From Deinococcales bacterium (GTDB lineage: Bacteria; Deinococcota; Deinococci; Deinococcales; JAAFIG01), in contig JANYHH010000053.1 of assembly GCA_025359505.1 (NCBI GenBank), positions 1-64,000 of the forward strand: 64,000 bases of DNA, read 5' to 3'. The first letter of the stretch is position 1, and each line of letters begins with the position of its first letter. Shown piece after piece: positions 8,957 through 17,757 of this stretch. The notes beneath the pieces were generated by a model. That model was not told where the DNA came from, searched no databases, and saw only the letters and a list, made by a program, of their open reading frames with translations. The position numbers and the translations under genes were made by a program.

Positions 8957-9652
8957 GTGGAGTATCCAAGTTTAGTGTGGCATTTGAAACGCACCAGTCT
9001 CTTTGAAGATTGGGAGCTTGACGATCTGGAGCGTTTATCCAAAACCACGCCCTATAGAAAGTTCAGTGCGGGCGATGTGATCTATCACATGGACGACCCG
9101 GCTGACGCGATCTACTTTCTTAAAAGCGGTCTGGTCAAAGTCAGTAAGCTCTTTCCCAACGGTAAGGAAGCCATTCTGGGCGTTGTCGGTCAGTATGATG
9201 CTTTTGGTGAGTTGCTGCTGACCGCGCAGGAGCGCCGCCCAACGCAAGCCGAAGCGATAGAAGACACAATCCTGATTCTGCTGCCCCGCGCCGGTTTGGA
9301 GGTGCTGCTCGAGACCCGCCCGAAGGTTGCGCTGAAATTCATTCAGATCATGGCCGCTCGGCTGTTTGAATCCCAAGCGTGGTCGGCTGAGGTCAGCGCT
9401 TACAGCGCTCCCGGTAGACTCGCCAGCCTGCTGTTTCGTTTCGCGCTGGAATTCGGTCATGCGACCAATGATGGCACGCGGGTTGATCTGAAACTGACTC
9501 AAGAAGACCTGTCGCGGATGATCGGTGCGACCCGCGAAACCGTCTCGCACTGCTTGAACCGCCTGAAAGCCAGCGGCGCGATCTCGCGCACTAGAGCGCC
9601 GTTCGTGGTTCATCAGGGCAAGCTCGAGGCGTTCATCGCCGCTGAAGAGTAG
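8957..9652 (+). CDS. Crp/Fnr family transcription regulator
   Basis: The ~231-residue protein has an N-terminal cyclic-nucleotide-binding-like beta barrel (FSAGDVIYHMDDPADAIYFL, then GLVKVSKLFPNGKEAILGV), a long dimer helix (KFIQIMAARLFES), and a C-terminal winged helix LTQEDLSRMIGATRETVSH. No cysteine cluster for an Fnr-type iron-sulphur centre is visible, so it is more likely Crp-like. The start is uncertain: GTG at 8957 or 8975, or a TTG at 8897; none has a strong ribosome binding site. It stands alone and its regulon is unknown. Confidence 0.85.
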   Translation: MEYPSLVWHLKRTSLFEDWELDDLERLSKTTPYRKFSAGDVIYHMDDPADAIYFLKSGLVKVSKLFPNGKEAILGVVGQYDAFGELLLTAQERRPTQAEAIEDTILILLPRAGLEVLLETRPKVALKFIQIMAARLFESQAWSAEVSAYSAPGRLASLLFRFALEFGHATNDGTRVDLKLTQEDLSRMIGATRETVSHCLNRLKASGAISRTRAPFVVHQGKLEAFIAAEE

Positions 9653-9795
9653 AGATCGTATCTGCGAGTCAAAACTTGAACACTTAGATTGAACAAAGTG
9701 CTCAATGTGAGCGTTAAATCGCAAGAATAACGACTCCAAGATTTTGACATACGTAAAACTCAGACCGGATACATTTCATCATAAAGCCTTAACTC

Positions 9796-10107
9796 ATGCA
9801 GCCCAAATTCATCATCTACCTCGAGTTCACCCTGCCCAGTGACGCGCTGCTGCCCGCTGGGATCGCGCTGAATTTGATGGACAGCTTTCAAACGCTGCGC
9901 CGCGTGTTCAGTGATTTGCAACCCGTGCTCGGCACGCGCCTGCTGCACAACACCGAAGACCCCAAGGTCGTGCTGCTCGAGGTCACGGCGACGATGGACA
10001 TCTTGGAGCAGGTGCGCGGTGCGTTGCACGTGCCGGGTGTGAAAACGCGGGCGTGGGCGTTCTCAATTCTTTCCGAGCGCTTGGAGCGCGATCTGGCGCA
10101 AGCTTGA
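9796..10107 (+). CDS. Conserved-looking small protein, unknown function
   Basis: The 103-residue protein (MQPKFIIYLEFTLPSDALL) has alternating beta strands and helices and no signal or membrane segment. The pattern (IYLEFTL, VVLLEVTATMDILEQVRG) recalls small ferredoxin-like alpha/beta domains such as Lrp/AsnC ligand-binding domains, but I cannot assign it. A TTGACA near 9743 with an AT-rich -10-like stretch about 17 bases on may be its promoter. Confidence 0.6.
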   Translation: MQPKFIIYLEFTLPSDALLPAGIALNLMDSFQTLRRVFSDLQPVLGTRLLHNTEDPKVVLLEVTATMDILEQVRGALHVPGVKTRAWAFSILSERLERDLAQA

Positions 10108-10205
10108 ATCTCGAGTCGCTTGAGAATCACTCGCTGGGGCGGTATGGTTCGGTCGCAACTTCAACACACCTGAGTTTCAAAATTCTAGGTTCAAAGGATG
10201 GTTTT

Positions 10206-10520
10206 ATGTCTCAACCCCAGAAACAACCGATGCAAATGAAAGCCCTCAAAGAAGGCACGATGATGGCCATGGCCGTGGACATGAATTCCGCCAAATGCGT
10301 GGCGGCGGGTCTGCTGCCGTGCTTTGGGTTTGAATTGCTGGTCGAAGACGAGCAGATTCAGGTCAGCGTTCAAGAACTCAACACGGGTCACGATATTCGT
10401 ATGGCCCGCGAGGTCGCGGCTGGACTGCAAGAAGCGATGCGCCAGTTGGTGGCTAAGATCGACGCGCACTTGGAAACGCAGCCAACGGCTGCGCCGAGCA
10501 ACATTACACGCATCAGTTAA
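10206..10520 (+). CDS. Small cytosolic protein, unknown function
   Basis: The 104-residue protein begins MSQPQKQPMQMKALKEGTMM. The ATG at 10206 is chosen because AAAGGA lies 7-8 bases upstream; a longer frame from 10053 runs over the preceding gene. The body is mixed alpha/beta with QVSVQELNTGHDIRMAREVAAG. No family is recognised. It is followed by a good terminator. Confidence 0.6.
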   Translation: MSQPQKQPMQMKALKEGTMMAMAVDMNSAKCVAAGLLPCFGFELLVEDEQIQVSVQELNTGHDIRMAREVAAGLQEAMRQLVAKIDAHLETQPTAAPSNITRIS

Positions 10521-10539
10521 AGTCTTGGTCAATTCAATA

Positions 10540-10570
10540 GCGGCTCGAGGGCATCCCTTGAGCCGCTTTC
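10540..10570 (+). terminator. Terminator after the 10206-10520 gene
   Basis: A 12-bp stem (10540-10551 with 10555-10566, one G-T pair) with a CAT loop is followed by TTTCTCG. CTCGAG lies in the left arm. It sits 20 bases past the stop codon. Confidence 0.75.
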
Positions 10571-10773
10571 TCGTGTCAGGAATTCGCAAGCTGAACCGTA
10601 AGTGCTTCACAAAAAGGTTTGGATTTGGTATAGACGACCCGCGATTTGCGCGTCTGAAACGAGTTAGCCTCGAGCTTCGCGAAGCTGACCGATGGTTGAC
10701 ACGCCGCGCTTAACTTCTGCTCAGAGGTGTGCCAAATTTCAATTGGTGCGTCGCTGCTCGAGAGGAGTTTTTC

Positions 10774-11787
10774 ATGCGTAAATACGCTTTGATCGCCGCC
10801 ACAGTGTCAATCGGTGCGGTTTCACTGACCGCTTTCGGTCAGACGCCCGCGCCAATTGTGTTGTACTCGGCGATTGGTTACGGTCAGAAGGTCGCCGATG
10901 GGTTCACCAAGCTCACGGGTATCCCCGTCAAGCTAGTTGATCTATCCACCGGGCCGCTCGTCGCCAAAGTCCAAGCCGAGAAGCAGAACCCGCAATGGAA
11001 TCTGGCGTGGTTTGACGGCGCGGAAGCGATGCGCGACCTCGCCAATCAGGGGATGCTCCTCAAAGGCTGGGAACCGAACGTCAAATGGAACGCGCTTTCC
11101 AAAAAGGTGCGCCCGAGCGACAAGGCCTACATCCCCGGCGGCGTGACGCTGGCGGGCGTGTTCTTGGTCAACACCAAATTAGTTCCCGAGGACAAAACCC
11201 CAACGAGCTGGCAGGATTTGCTGAAACCCGAATGGAAGGGTCTGGTGGGGATGCCCAACCCAGCCGTGTCCGGACCGACCTACCCGCTGGTGGCTGGTCT
11301 GATGCAGTCCTTGGGCAGTGAATCAGCGGGCAAAGCACTGCTGACCAGCCTCAAAGCCAACGGCCTGAAGACGTTTGACACCGGCGGCCCGCTCGTCAAG
11401 CAGCTCTACGCTGGAGCCATCGCGGTGGCCGCGACGCAAAGTACCCGTGGCGTGGCGGGACTGGTCGCCAAGGAAGCCGTGCGCGTCGTCTTCCCCAAAG
11501 GCGTCAGCTTGCTGCCCTCGGACTTCGGCATCAGTGCCAAGGGCACGCCCGAAGCGCAGGAGTCCGCCAAGAAGTTCATTGAATACTTCCTGTCGGTCGA
11601 AGGTCAAAAAGTCGCGCTGGGTTCCGGCGACAGCGACGGCTATTACTACCCGATCATCGAGGGCGTCAGCGCGAATGCACTGGCCACGCCGCTCGAGAAA
11701 ATCAAGTACCAAAGCGTTGACCCGAACTTCTGGGGGCCGCGCGAAGCGGCGATCAACACGTGGTTCGCCAACACCATCGCCCGTTAA
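10774..11787 (+). CDS. Iron(III)-type ABC transporter substrate-binding protein
   Basis: This 337-residue secreted protein has an N-terminal signal peptide (RKYALIAATVSIGAVSLTAF, cleavage probably after GQT). The mature part begins IVLYSAIGYGQKVADGFTK, the periplasmic-binding-protein type I pattern of FbpA/AfuA-like proteins. The ATG at 10774 follows GAGGAG. It heads an operon with the permease (11794) and ATPase (13617) genes. Ferric iron is the likely substrate by family. The downstream FTR1-reminiscent gene agrees, but thiamine or another small ligand is not excluded. Confidence 0.8.
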   Translation: MRKYALIAATVSIGAVSLTAFGQTPAPIVLYSAIGYGQKVADGFTKLTGIPVKLVDLSTGPLVAKVQAEKQNPQWNLAWFDGAEAMRDLANQGMLLKGWEPNVKWNALSKKVRPSDKAYIPGGVTLAGVFLVNTKLVPEDKTPTSWQDLLKPEWKGLVGMPNPAVSGPTYPLVAGLMQSLGSESAGKALLTSLKANGLKTFDTGGPLVKQLYAGAIAVAATQSTRGVAGLVAKEAVRVVFPKGVSLLPSDFGISAKGTPEAQESAKKFIEYFLSVEGQKVALGSGDSDGYYYPIIEGVSANALATPLEKIKYQSVDPNFWGPREAAINTWFANTIAR

Positions 11788-11793
11788 GCAGCA

Positions 11794-13620
11794 GTGAGTA
11801 TCCTCACCGCGAAGTCCTTCCCCTCGAGTACCCCGTCAGTCTTGACGCGGGTACTCTCGTCAATCGCGGCTCGAGCGGGCGTCGGTGTGGTGCTGATTTG
11901 CATTGCGGTGCTGTTGGTGTTTCCGCTGGTGAGTTTCTTGCTGCTGGCGCTGATCCCGGGATTGTTCGGGCAGCTCGGCGGCGGGGTCGCGTCGTTCGGG
12001 CGGGCCTTGAGTGGCATCGCACTCGAGAGTCTGCGGAACTCATTGCTGGTGTCAGTGGCGTCTGGCGTCTGCGCGTCGCTGCTCGGACTGTGGCTGTCGT
12101 ACCTGACGCAACGCACGACACTGCGCGAGGCGAGGGCGATTGACGCCTTGATGTGGGTGCTGCTGCTCGCGCCGTCGTATTTGATTTCGGTCGGTTGGTT
12201 GACGCTGGTGCAGCGCGGCGGCGTGCTGAGCGGCATTGGCTGGTACTCGCAAGCCCTGAGCGACCTGATACTGGGGCCGTTCGGCGTGACGCTGGTGTTG
12301 ACCTTGAAGCACGTGCCGTTCGCGTATTTGGCGATCGCGCCGGGCTGGGCGGGTATCGGCGGCGAACTCGAGGAGGCGGCGCGGGTGCACGGCGTGCGAA
12401 GTGGTCGCAGCACGCGCCTGATCGTTGGGCTGCTGCTGCCCGCGATGGCGGCGGCCTTCGCGGTTTCATTCGCCGAAGGACTGGGCGATTTCGGCGTGGC
12501 CAGCACCCTCGCCGCGAACGCCAATTTCCCCGTGGCGACCTTTAACATCTACCGCGCCCTGTACTCCAACCCGTTGGATTTCGGGCTGGCGGCCGCCTCG
12601 AGCTGGTTGCTGTTGCTGCTGTCCGGTCTGGCGCTGTGGTTTCAGGCTCGCGTCGCCCGCAAAGCCCGCGCTTACGCCGCGCTGACCGGGCGCTCGAGAC
12701 CCGCCAGACGCGTGACGCTGACGCCATCCGGGCTGATCGGCTCGAGGGTCGGACTGGTGGCAATGGCGCTCGTGGCACTGGCGATTCCGGCGCTCGGCAC
12801 GGTCTCGAGCGCGTTCACGTTGAAACTGTCCGACGGTTTGGCGTGGTCGAACCTGACGGTCGAGCATTTTATACAGGCCGCCCACGTCGGGCTGCTCGGG
12901 CCGTTCGGTTACTCGGCCTTGCTGGCGCTGATCGCCGCAACCGTCAGTGTGGCGCTCGGCTTGGCGCTGGCGGGTATCTTGTCCAGACCGACACCGCTGG
13001 CGAGGGGGCTGGATTTGGCGCTGTTGGGCGCGATGGCGCTGCCGGGTCTGGTGCTGGCAGCCGGTTATATTTTTGCGTTCAACCAGCCCTTCGCGCCGCT
13101 TTACGGCACGTCGCTGCTGCTGTGCGCGGGCTACGCGGCCGGTGGAATGCCCGCCACCAGTCGCTTATTGCTGGGGCCGGTCACGCAACTGCACCGCAGC
13201 TTGTCGGAGTCGGCTCGAGTTCATGGTTTGGCTAGCGCCAGCGTGCTGCGTTGCATCACCGCGCCGCTGCTGAGTGTGCCACTGTTCAGCGCGTGGTTGC
13301 TCTCAAGCACGCACGTGATGTTTGAATTGCCGATGAGTGAGCTGCTGTATCCGCCCGGTCAGCCGCCGCTGCCAGTCGCGCTGGTCGGGTACGTCAATAA
13401 CTTCGAGTACAGCCTCGGCGCGGCCCTCGAGATCGAGGCGGTGGCGCTGGTGCTGCTGGCGGTCTGGGCGGCGCGGGTGGTGTTTGCAAGGTTGACGCCG
13501 CTGGCGTGGCGGCGCGGCGCGGTCTCACATCAGGGCAACTCGAGTCACGGTGCGGCCTCGAGTCACGGTGCAGCACCTGCGACCACAACCACGCCCTCGA
13601 GTCAGCAGCCCTCAGCGTGA
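11794..13620 (+). CDS. ABC transporter permease, fused two-domain FbpB type
   Basis: The 608-residue inner-membrane protein has two homologous halves of about six helices each. Each half carries an EAA-type loop: EEAARVHGVRSGRSTR near residue 190 and SESARVHGLASASVLR near residue 470. This double arrangement is typical of iron(III) importers. GTG at 11794 starts six bases after the binding-protein stop. The C-terminal tail is low complexity (SSHGAASSHGAAP) because of an 18-bp tandem duplication at 13539-13574. The last codons overlap the ATPase start. Confidence 0.88.
   Translation: MSILTAKSFPSSTPSVLTRVLSSIAARAGVGVVLICIAVLLVFPLVSFLLLALIPGLFGQLGGGVASFGRALSGIALESLRNSLLVSVASGVCASLLGLWLSYLTQRTTLREARAIDALMWVLLLAPSYLISVGWLTLVQRGGVLSGIGWYSQALSDLILGPFGVTLVLTLKHVPFAYLAIAPGWAGIGGELEEAARVHGVRSGRSTRLIVGLLLPAMAAAFAVSFAEGLGDFGVASTLAANANFPVATFNIYRALYSNPLDFGLAAASSWLLLLLSGLALWFQARVARKARAYAALTGRSRPARRVTLTPSGLIGSRVGLVAMALVALAIPALGTVSSAFTLKLSDGLAWSNLTVEHFIQAAHVGLLGPFGYSALLALIAATVSVALGLALAGILSRPTPLARGLDLALLGAMALPGLVLAAGYIFAFNQPFAPLYGTSLLLCAGYAAGGMPATSRLLLGPVTQLHRSLSESARVHGLASASVLRCITAPLLSVPLFSAWLLSSTHVMFELPMSELLYPPGQPPLPVALVGYVNNFEYSLGAALEIEAVALVLLAVWAARVVFARLTPLAWRRGAVSHQGNSSHGAASSHGAAPATTTTPSSQQPSA
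13539..13574 (+). repeat. 18-bp tandem duplication in the permease tail
   Basis: Two adjacent 18-bp units (13539-13556, 13557-13574), each beginning CTCGAGTCACGG, differ at one base. They encode a repeated Ser-Ser-His-Gly-Ala-Ala. It shows CTCGAG being copied as part of a short duplication. Confidence 0.85.
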
Positions 13621-14654
13621 GCGCGGGACTGCGGATCGTCGGGGCCCAGAAGCGTTTCGGGGCGGTGCAGGCGCTGGCGGATGTGTCGCTCGAGGCAGCG
13701 CCCGGCGAGTTTGTCGTGCTGCTCGGGCCTAGCGGCTCGGGCAAAACCACTTTGCTGCGCTCAATCGCCGGTCTCGAGCCATTGGACGCCGGGCAAATCT
13801 GGCTCGGTGAGACCTTGCTCGAGGATGCGGCCAAGAAATTGCGGTTGCCGAGTGAGGCTCGCGGTCTGGGAATGGTTTTTCAGGAGTACGCGCTGTGGCC
13901 GCACCTGTCAGCCTTGGAAAACGTCGGTCTGCCGCTGCGCGAGCGCCGCGTATCCGACTGGAAAGCCCGCGCCGTGCAGACGCTCGAGTCGGTCGGCTTG
14001 CACGACCACGCCGCCCGCTTCCCGTATGAACTCTCGGGCGGTCAACAGCAGCGCGTGGCGCTGGCCCGCGCATTGGCTGGCCGCCCGCAGGTGCTGCTGT
14101 TCGACGAGCCGTTGAGCAATTTGGACGCGCAATTGCGCGAGGAGTTGCGGCTCGAGATCGCCCGCCTGACCCGCGAGTACGGCATCACCAGCGTCTACAT
14201 CACGCACGATCAGTCCGAGGCGTTTTTTTTAGCCGATCAGCTCGGTGTGATGAGCGCAGGGTGCTTACTGCAATTCGCTGCCCCGGAAACGATTTACGAA
14301 GCGCCCAGCACGGCGTTCGTGGCCCGCTTCACCGGCGCGATGGGCCCGATTCCCGCCCGTCGGCTCGAGGGGCAAGTCAGTTTAGAGGCACTGGGCAGCG
14401 ATCTCGAAGTCTACCTGCGCCCCGAAGATTTAACGATTAGCGAACAACCTGTCCCCGATGCGCTCGAGGCGACAGTCGAACACGCGGCGTACATCGGCGG
14501 GCGCTACCAGTGTTGGCTAGCGGCGGGTGGCGGGCGCGTGCTGGCGTGGCACAGCCAGCGCTTACAGCCGCAGCAGCACGTCTGGATCGCCGTGCAACGC
14601 GGGGCAATGCACGTCTTCGACTCGAGCAACGGCCGTCACGCCAGACTCGAGTAA
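13617..14654 (+). CDS. ABC transporter ATP-binding protein, FbpC type
   Basis: The 345-residue ATPase has Walker A GPSGSGKTT, Q-loop MVFQEYALWPH, signature LSGGQQQRVALARAL, Walker B VLLFDEPLSNLD and switch His in YITHDQSEAF. The C-terminal ~110 residues form a TOBE-like regulatory part. The GTG start overlaps the permease stop (GTGA), which indicates translational coupling. It energises the 10774-13620 transporter. Confidence 0.9.
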   Translation: MSAGLRIVGAQKRFGAVQALADVSLEAAPGEFVVLLGPSGSGKTTLLRSIAGLEPLDAGQIWLGETLLEDAAKKLRLPSEARGLGMVFQEYALWPHLSALENVGLPLRERRVSDWKARAVQTLESVGLHDHAARFPYELSGGQQQRVALARALAGRPQVLLFDEPLSNLDAQLREELRLEIARLTREYGITSVYITHDQSEAFFLADQLGVMSAGCLLQFAAPETIYEAPSTAFVARFTGAMGPIPARRLEGQVSLEALGSDLEVYLRPEDLTISEQPVPDALEATVEHAAYIGGRYQCWLAAGGGRVLAWHSQRLQPQQHVWIAVQRGAMHVFDSSNGRHARLE

Positions 14655-14679
14655 ACTTGGAAAGCGACGAGGTACGCCT

Positions 14680-15441
14680 ATGGAATTAAGCGGTTGGTTT
14701 GTGGTGCTGGCATCGTTTCTGGCCTCAGCCGTCGAGATGGTCGAGGCACTGACGATCGTCTTGGCGGCCGGCACGACCCGAGGTTGGCGCTCGAGCCTGA
14801 TCGGAGTTGGGGCAGCGCTGATCGCGCTGACGGTCATCATCGTGATTTTCGGCCCGGCACTCAACCAAGTGCCGATTGACACGCTGCGGTTGGTGGTCGG
14901 TGGCTTACTGCTGATCTTCGGCATTCAGTGGTGGCGCAAAGCGATTTTGCGCTCGAGCGGCTATAAAGCTCTGCACGACGAGGACGCGATCTTTCAAAAA
15001 GAGCAGGCTGAGGCCCGAACGCAAGGTCAGCAAATCCGGGCGGGCTTAGATTGGTACGCCTTCACCTTGTGCTTCAAAGGCGTGTTCTTGGAAGGTCTCG
15101 AGGTCGCGTTCATCGTCGTGACCTTCGGCGCGACGGCTCGCGCCGTGCCACTGGCGGCGGCTGGGGCGTTGGCGGCGCTGGTGCTGGTGTTGATCGTCGG
15201 CGTGTTGGTGCATAAACCGCTCAGCCGCGTGCCGGAGAACACATTGAAATTCGCGGTCGGGCTGATGCTTTCGGCGTTCGGTACGTTCTGGGCGGCCGAG
15301 GGTGCGGGCGCGAGTTGGCCCGGCGCTGACCTCTCGATCCTCGGGATTCTCGCGGTTTACGGCGCACTGTCTTACGCTTTGGTCGCGCTGCTCAAGCAAC
15401 GCAAGCGCAAGCAGCTCGAGGCGAATCGGAGCGCCGCGTGA
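14680..15441 (+). CDS. Membrane protein reminiscent of FTR1-type iron permeases (COG4280-like)
   Basis: The 253-residue protein has about seven membrane helices. Two acidic intramembrane motifs occur: VEMVEALTIVLA near residue 20 and FLEGLEVAFIVV near residue 140. They recall the REGLE motif of FTR1 iron permeases. A charged cytosolic stretch lies between (residues 90-130). The gene follows the iron-type ABC operon by 25 bases and overlaps the next gene by 4. A metal-transport role is inferred from motif and context only. Confidence 0.6.
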   Translation: MELSGWFVVLASFLASAVEMVEALTIVLAAGTTRGWRSSLIGVGAALIALTVIIVIFGPALNQVPIDTLRLVVGGLLLIFGIQWWRKAILRSSGYKALHDEDAIFQKEQAEARTQGQQIRAGLDWYAFTLCFKGVFLEGLEVAFIVVTFGATARAVPLAAAGALAALVLVLIVGVLVHKPLSRVPENTLKFAVGLMLSAFGTFWAAEGAGASWPGADLSILGILAVYGALSYALVALLKQRKRKQLEANRSAA

Positions 15442-15641
15442 GCTTTCTTAAAAACTTCGCGCTGTTTTGGTACGACTTCATCATCGGTGACGACTGGCGC
15501 GTTGCGGCGGCCGTCGCGCTGGGTTTGATCGGCACGGCGCTGCTGAGCGCCGTGGGGCTGCCCGCGTGGTGGCTGCTGCCCGTGGCTGTCAGCGGCTTTT
15601 TGTGGATCAGCCTCAACGCTGTGGCTAACAAACGTCGGTAG
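15438..15641 (+). CDS. Small two-helix membrane protein
   Basis: The 67-residue protein (MSFLKNFALFWYDFIIGDDW) has two hydrophobic helices (AAAVALGLIGTALLSAVGL and WWLLPVAVSGFLWI) and a basic end. Its GTG start overlaps the preceding stop codon, so it is probably coupled to and a partner of the FTR1-reminiscent protein. Confidence 0.7.
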   Translation: MSFLKNFALFWYDFIIGDDWRVAAAVALGLIGTALLSAVGLPAWWLLPVAVSGFLWISLNAVANKRR

Positions 15642-16066
15642 TTCTTTGGCTTTGGTGTGAAGCGTTTGTCTTCTAGGTCAAGTTGCAAAATGGTTGACCG
15701 CTTTTGTCAACCGTTTTCGAGTGATACGAGTAGCAAAGAAGGGCGTTTTGCACACGTTGGGAGCAGATTGCTTCTGGGCGATCTGTGGACAACCTTTGTG
15801 CAAAACGCCCTAGGTCAATCGGCAACTGAAATTTGCGCCTACCGGCCCGCTCGAGATGCTGTTCACCACGCGGGCGGGATTTCGTCGCCGTTCGCCATTG
15901 GTGCAATGGCCATGCGGGCGATGTAACGCGTTGCGCCCCGCGTATTTTAATGACAGCGCTCCCAACTCGTATTGGAAGGCTTTGGCGTCTTTTAAAATCT
16001 CAGCGCAGATCCGTCAGCCAGCCTGCCAGCACCACGGGCGCTCGCGGCTCGAACGAGTTTCAAAGC
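15642..16066. other. Spacer between convergent genes holding element A
   Basis: The first 180 bases hold a two-hairpin repeat element (15673-15818). The remaining ~240 bases have no ORF with a ribosome binding site, and I see no further structure there. Confidence 0.6.
15673..15818 (+). repeat. Two-hairpin dispersed element, copy A
   Basis: Hairpin 1 pairs 15687-15698 with 15706-15717 (one G-T). The linker 15718-15740 reads CGAGTGATACGAGTAGCAAA. Hairpin 2 has a perfect 15-bp stem (15740-15754 with 15797-15811) and a 42-base loop. The 9-mer CTAGGTCAA occurs at both ends (15673-15681, 15810-15818), which could be a target duplication. Related copies are at 22841-23004 and, inverted, at 32164-32300. 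Confidence 0.8.
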
Positions 16067-17674
16067 TCAGCGCAGCAGGGCAAAAAACCGCGATAGCAGG
16101 GCGCTGGATTGTTGCTCGAGCAATCCGCGCCGCACAGTCAGATGGTGAATCCAAGTGCCTCGTGTGGCATCGATCACGCCGCCCAGAGCGCCGTTCTTGG
16201 GGTTGGGCGCGGCGTAAACGATTCGCGCAACTCGGGCCTCGAGCGCTGCGCCCAAGCACATCAGGCACGGCTCCAAGGTCACGACCAGCGTGCAATCCGT
16301 CAGGTAAGGCGTGCCCAACTGCGCGGCCGCATCCCTGATCGCCTCGAGTTCAGCGTGCTGCGTCATGTCGCCACTGGCTTTTGAGCGGTTGCGTCCGCGA
16401 CTGAGGATTTGTGTGCCACGCAGCACGACCGCGCCGACGGGAACTTCGCCCGCGTCGAAGGCGCTTTGCGCGAGTTGCAGCGCTTCAAGCATCGCACTGA
16501 CCTCTGGATCGGTGGGGCTGCCGACGCGCACGCTGAGCATGGGCGGCTCGAGACCGACCCACAGAATTTCGCTGTCCACGGCCAGTACGCGCAGGGTATC
16601 GCGCCATTCACGCGGGACTTTGCGGTCGATCAGCGCGGCGGAGAGTTTCTTCGTACCGCCAGTCAGTTCAATCGTGTCGCCCGCAGCGCGGGTTCGCAAA
16701 GCCGCATTCGGGAAGCGCTCGAGCAGTTCAGAGGGCGGCTCGAGCGGTTTCGCGGGCTGGGTTGGGTTGAAGATTTTGAGCTGCCCTGCCCTGACCAAGC
16801 CGGTCGCGCCACCTGACAGCGAAACCCGCGTGCTGCGCGTGCTATTCAAGGCTGCTCTGAGGGCCTCGAGATGCGCGAAGTCCACGCGGACACCGGCCGC
16901 TTCCAAGCTGCGTCGAATCAAGCGCCGCTGAATCGCTTCACCCTCCAAGTGCCAGTCAAAACCATCTGGCACGCGGCTCGCCCAGTCCTCGAGCAGCGCG
17001 TCCTCGGTGCTGGCGATCTGCGCGTGGCGACTCAGGGCCAGCGCCGCGCCCGGAAAGCGCGTCTCCAAAAGCGGCAACACGCTGTGCCGCAGCCAGTTGC
17101 GCGTGAAGCGCTGATCGCTGTTGCTGATGTCCTCGCGCCACGTCAAGCCACGCTCGCTCAGGTACGCCACCAGCTCTGGCTTGGTGACGCCCAACAATGG
17201 GCGCAAGACGCGATCGCGCCGCGCCGTGATGCCCGTCGCCCGAGCAGTGCCGCGCAGCAGTTGCAGCAGCACGGTTTCACTGTTGTCGTTGAGTGTGTGG
17301 GCCGTCAAAATTGCGTCGCAGCCCAAACGCTTGGCGCTGCGCGTCAAAAAGCCGTAGCGCACGCGCCGCGCCGCGTCCTCCACGCTCCAGCGGCGCTGAA
17401 AGGCAATCTGCTGTACATCCACGCGCTCGGTCGCGTAGGGCAGCTTTAAGCTATAGGCGAGGTCAGCCACGAACTCGGCGTCGGTACTCGAGGATTCGCG
17501 CAGACCGTGATCGAGGTGCGCGATGGCGATGTCAACTTGCCCGCGCAGCAGATGCAGCAGCGCCACGGAGTCAGCCCCGCCCGAAACGGCGATCAGGACG
17601 TTGTGCAACTCGAGGCGAGGTTTACTCCCAGCCAGCGCCTCGAGTTGCCGCTTCACGCCTTGCTCGAGGGTCAC
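16067..17674 (-). CDS. Fused tRNA(Ile)-lysidine synthetase and tRNA adenosine deaminase (TilS-TadA)
   Basis: The 535-residue protein joins two tRNA-modifying enzymes. Residues 1-~375 are TilS, with the PP-loop ATP motif AVSGGADSVALLH near residue 28 and the DHGLRE, LTAHTLNDNSET and NWLRHSVLP segments. TilS makes lysidine at C34 of tRNA-Ile(CAU). Residues ~385-535 are a TadA-type deaminase with zinc ligands in THAELEA (His-Ala-Glu, given as QHAELEA) and EPCLMCLGA, converting A34 of tRNA-Arg to inosine. The start is GTG at 17674. Both act on the wobble base. The fusion occurs in some bacteria; a Deinococcota link is recalled, not checked. Both halves look intact. Confidence 0.88.
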   Translation of the reverse strand: MTLEQGVKRQLEALAGSKPRLELHNVLIAVSGGADSVALLHLLRGQVDIAIAHLDHGLRESSSTDAEFVADLAYSLKLPYATERVDVQQIAFQRRWSVEDAARRVRYGFLTRSAKRLGCDAILTAHTLNDNSETVLLQLLRGTARATGITARRDRVLRPLLGVTKPELVAYLSERGLTWREDISNSDQRFTRNWLRHSVLPLLETRFPGAALALSRHAQIASTEDALLEDWASRVPDGFDWHLEGEAIQRRLIRRSLEAAGVRVDFAHLEALRAALNSTRSTRVSLSGGATGLVRAGQLKIFNPTQPAKPLEPPSELLERFPNAALRTRAAGDTIELTGGTKKLSAALIDRKVPREWRDTLRVLAVDSEILWVGLEPPMLSVRVGSPTDPEVSAMLEALQLAQSAFDAGEVPVGAVVLRGTQILSRGRNRSKASGDMTQHAELEAIRDAAAQLGTPYLTDCTLVVTLEPCLMCLGAALEARVARIVYAAPNPKNGALGGVIDATRGTWIHHLTVRRGLLEQQSSALLSRFFALLR

Positions 17675-17757
17675 GGGTCAGAGTGTACAAAAAAATTCTG
17701 GCTTGTGGCTCGCGCAGTTGCGGCTCACTGCAAGAACCAGCGGTTTGGGCTGACGGT

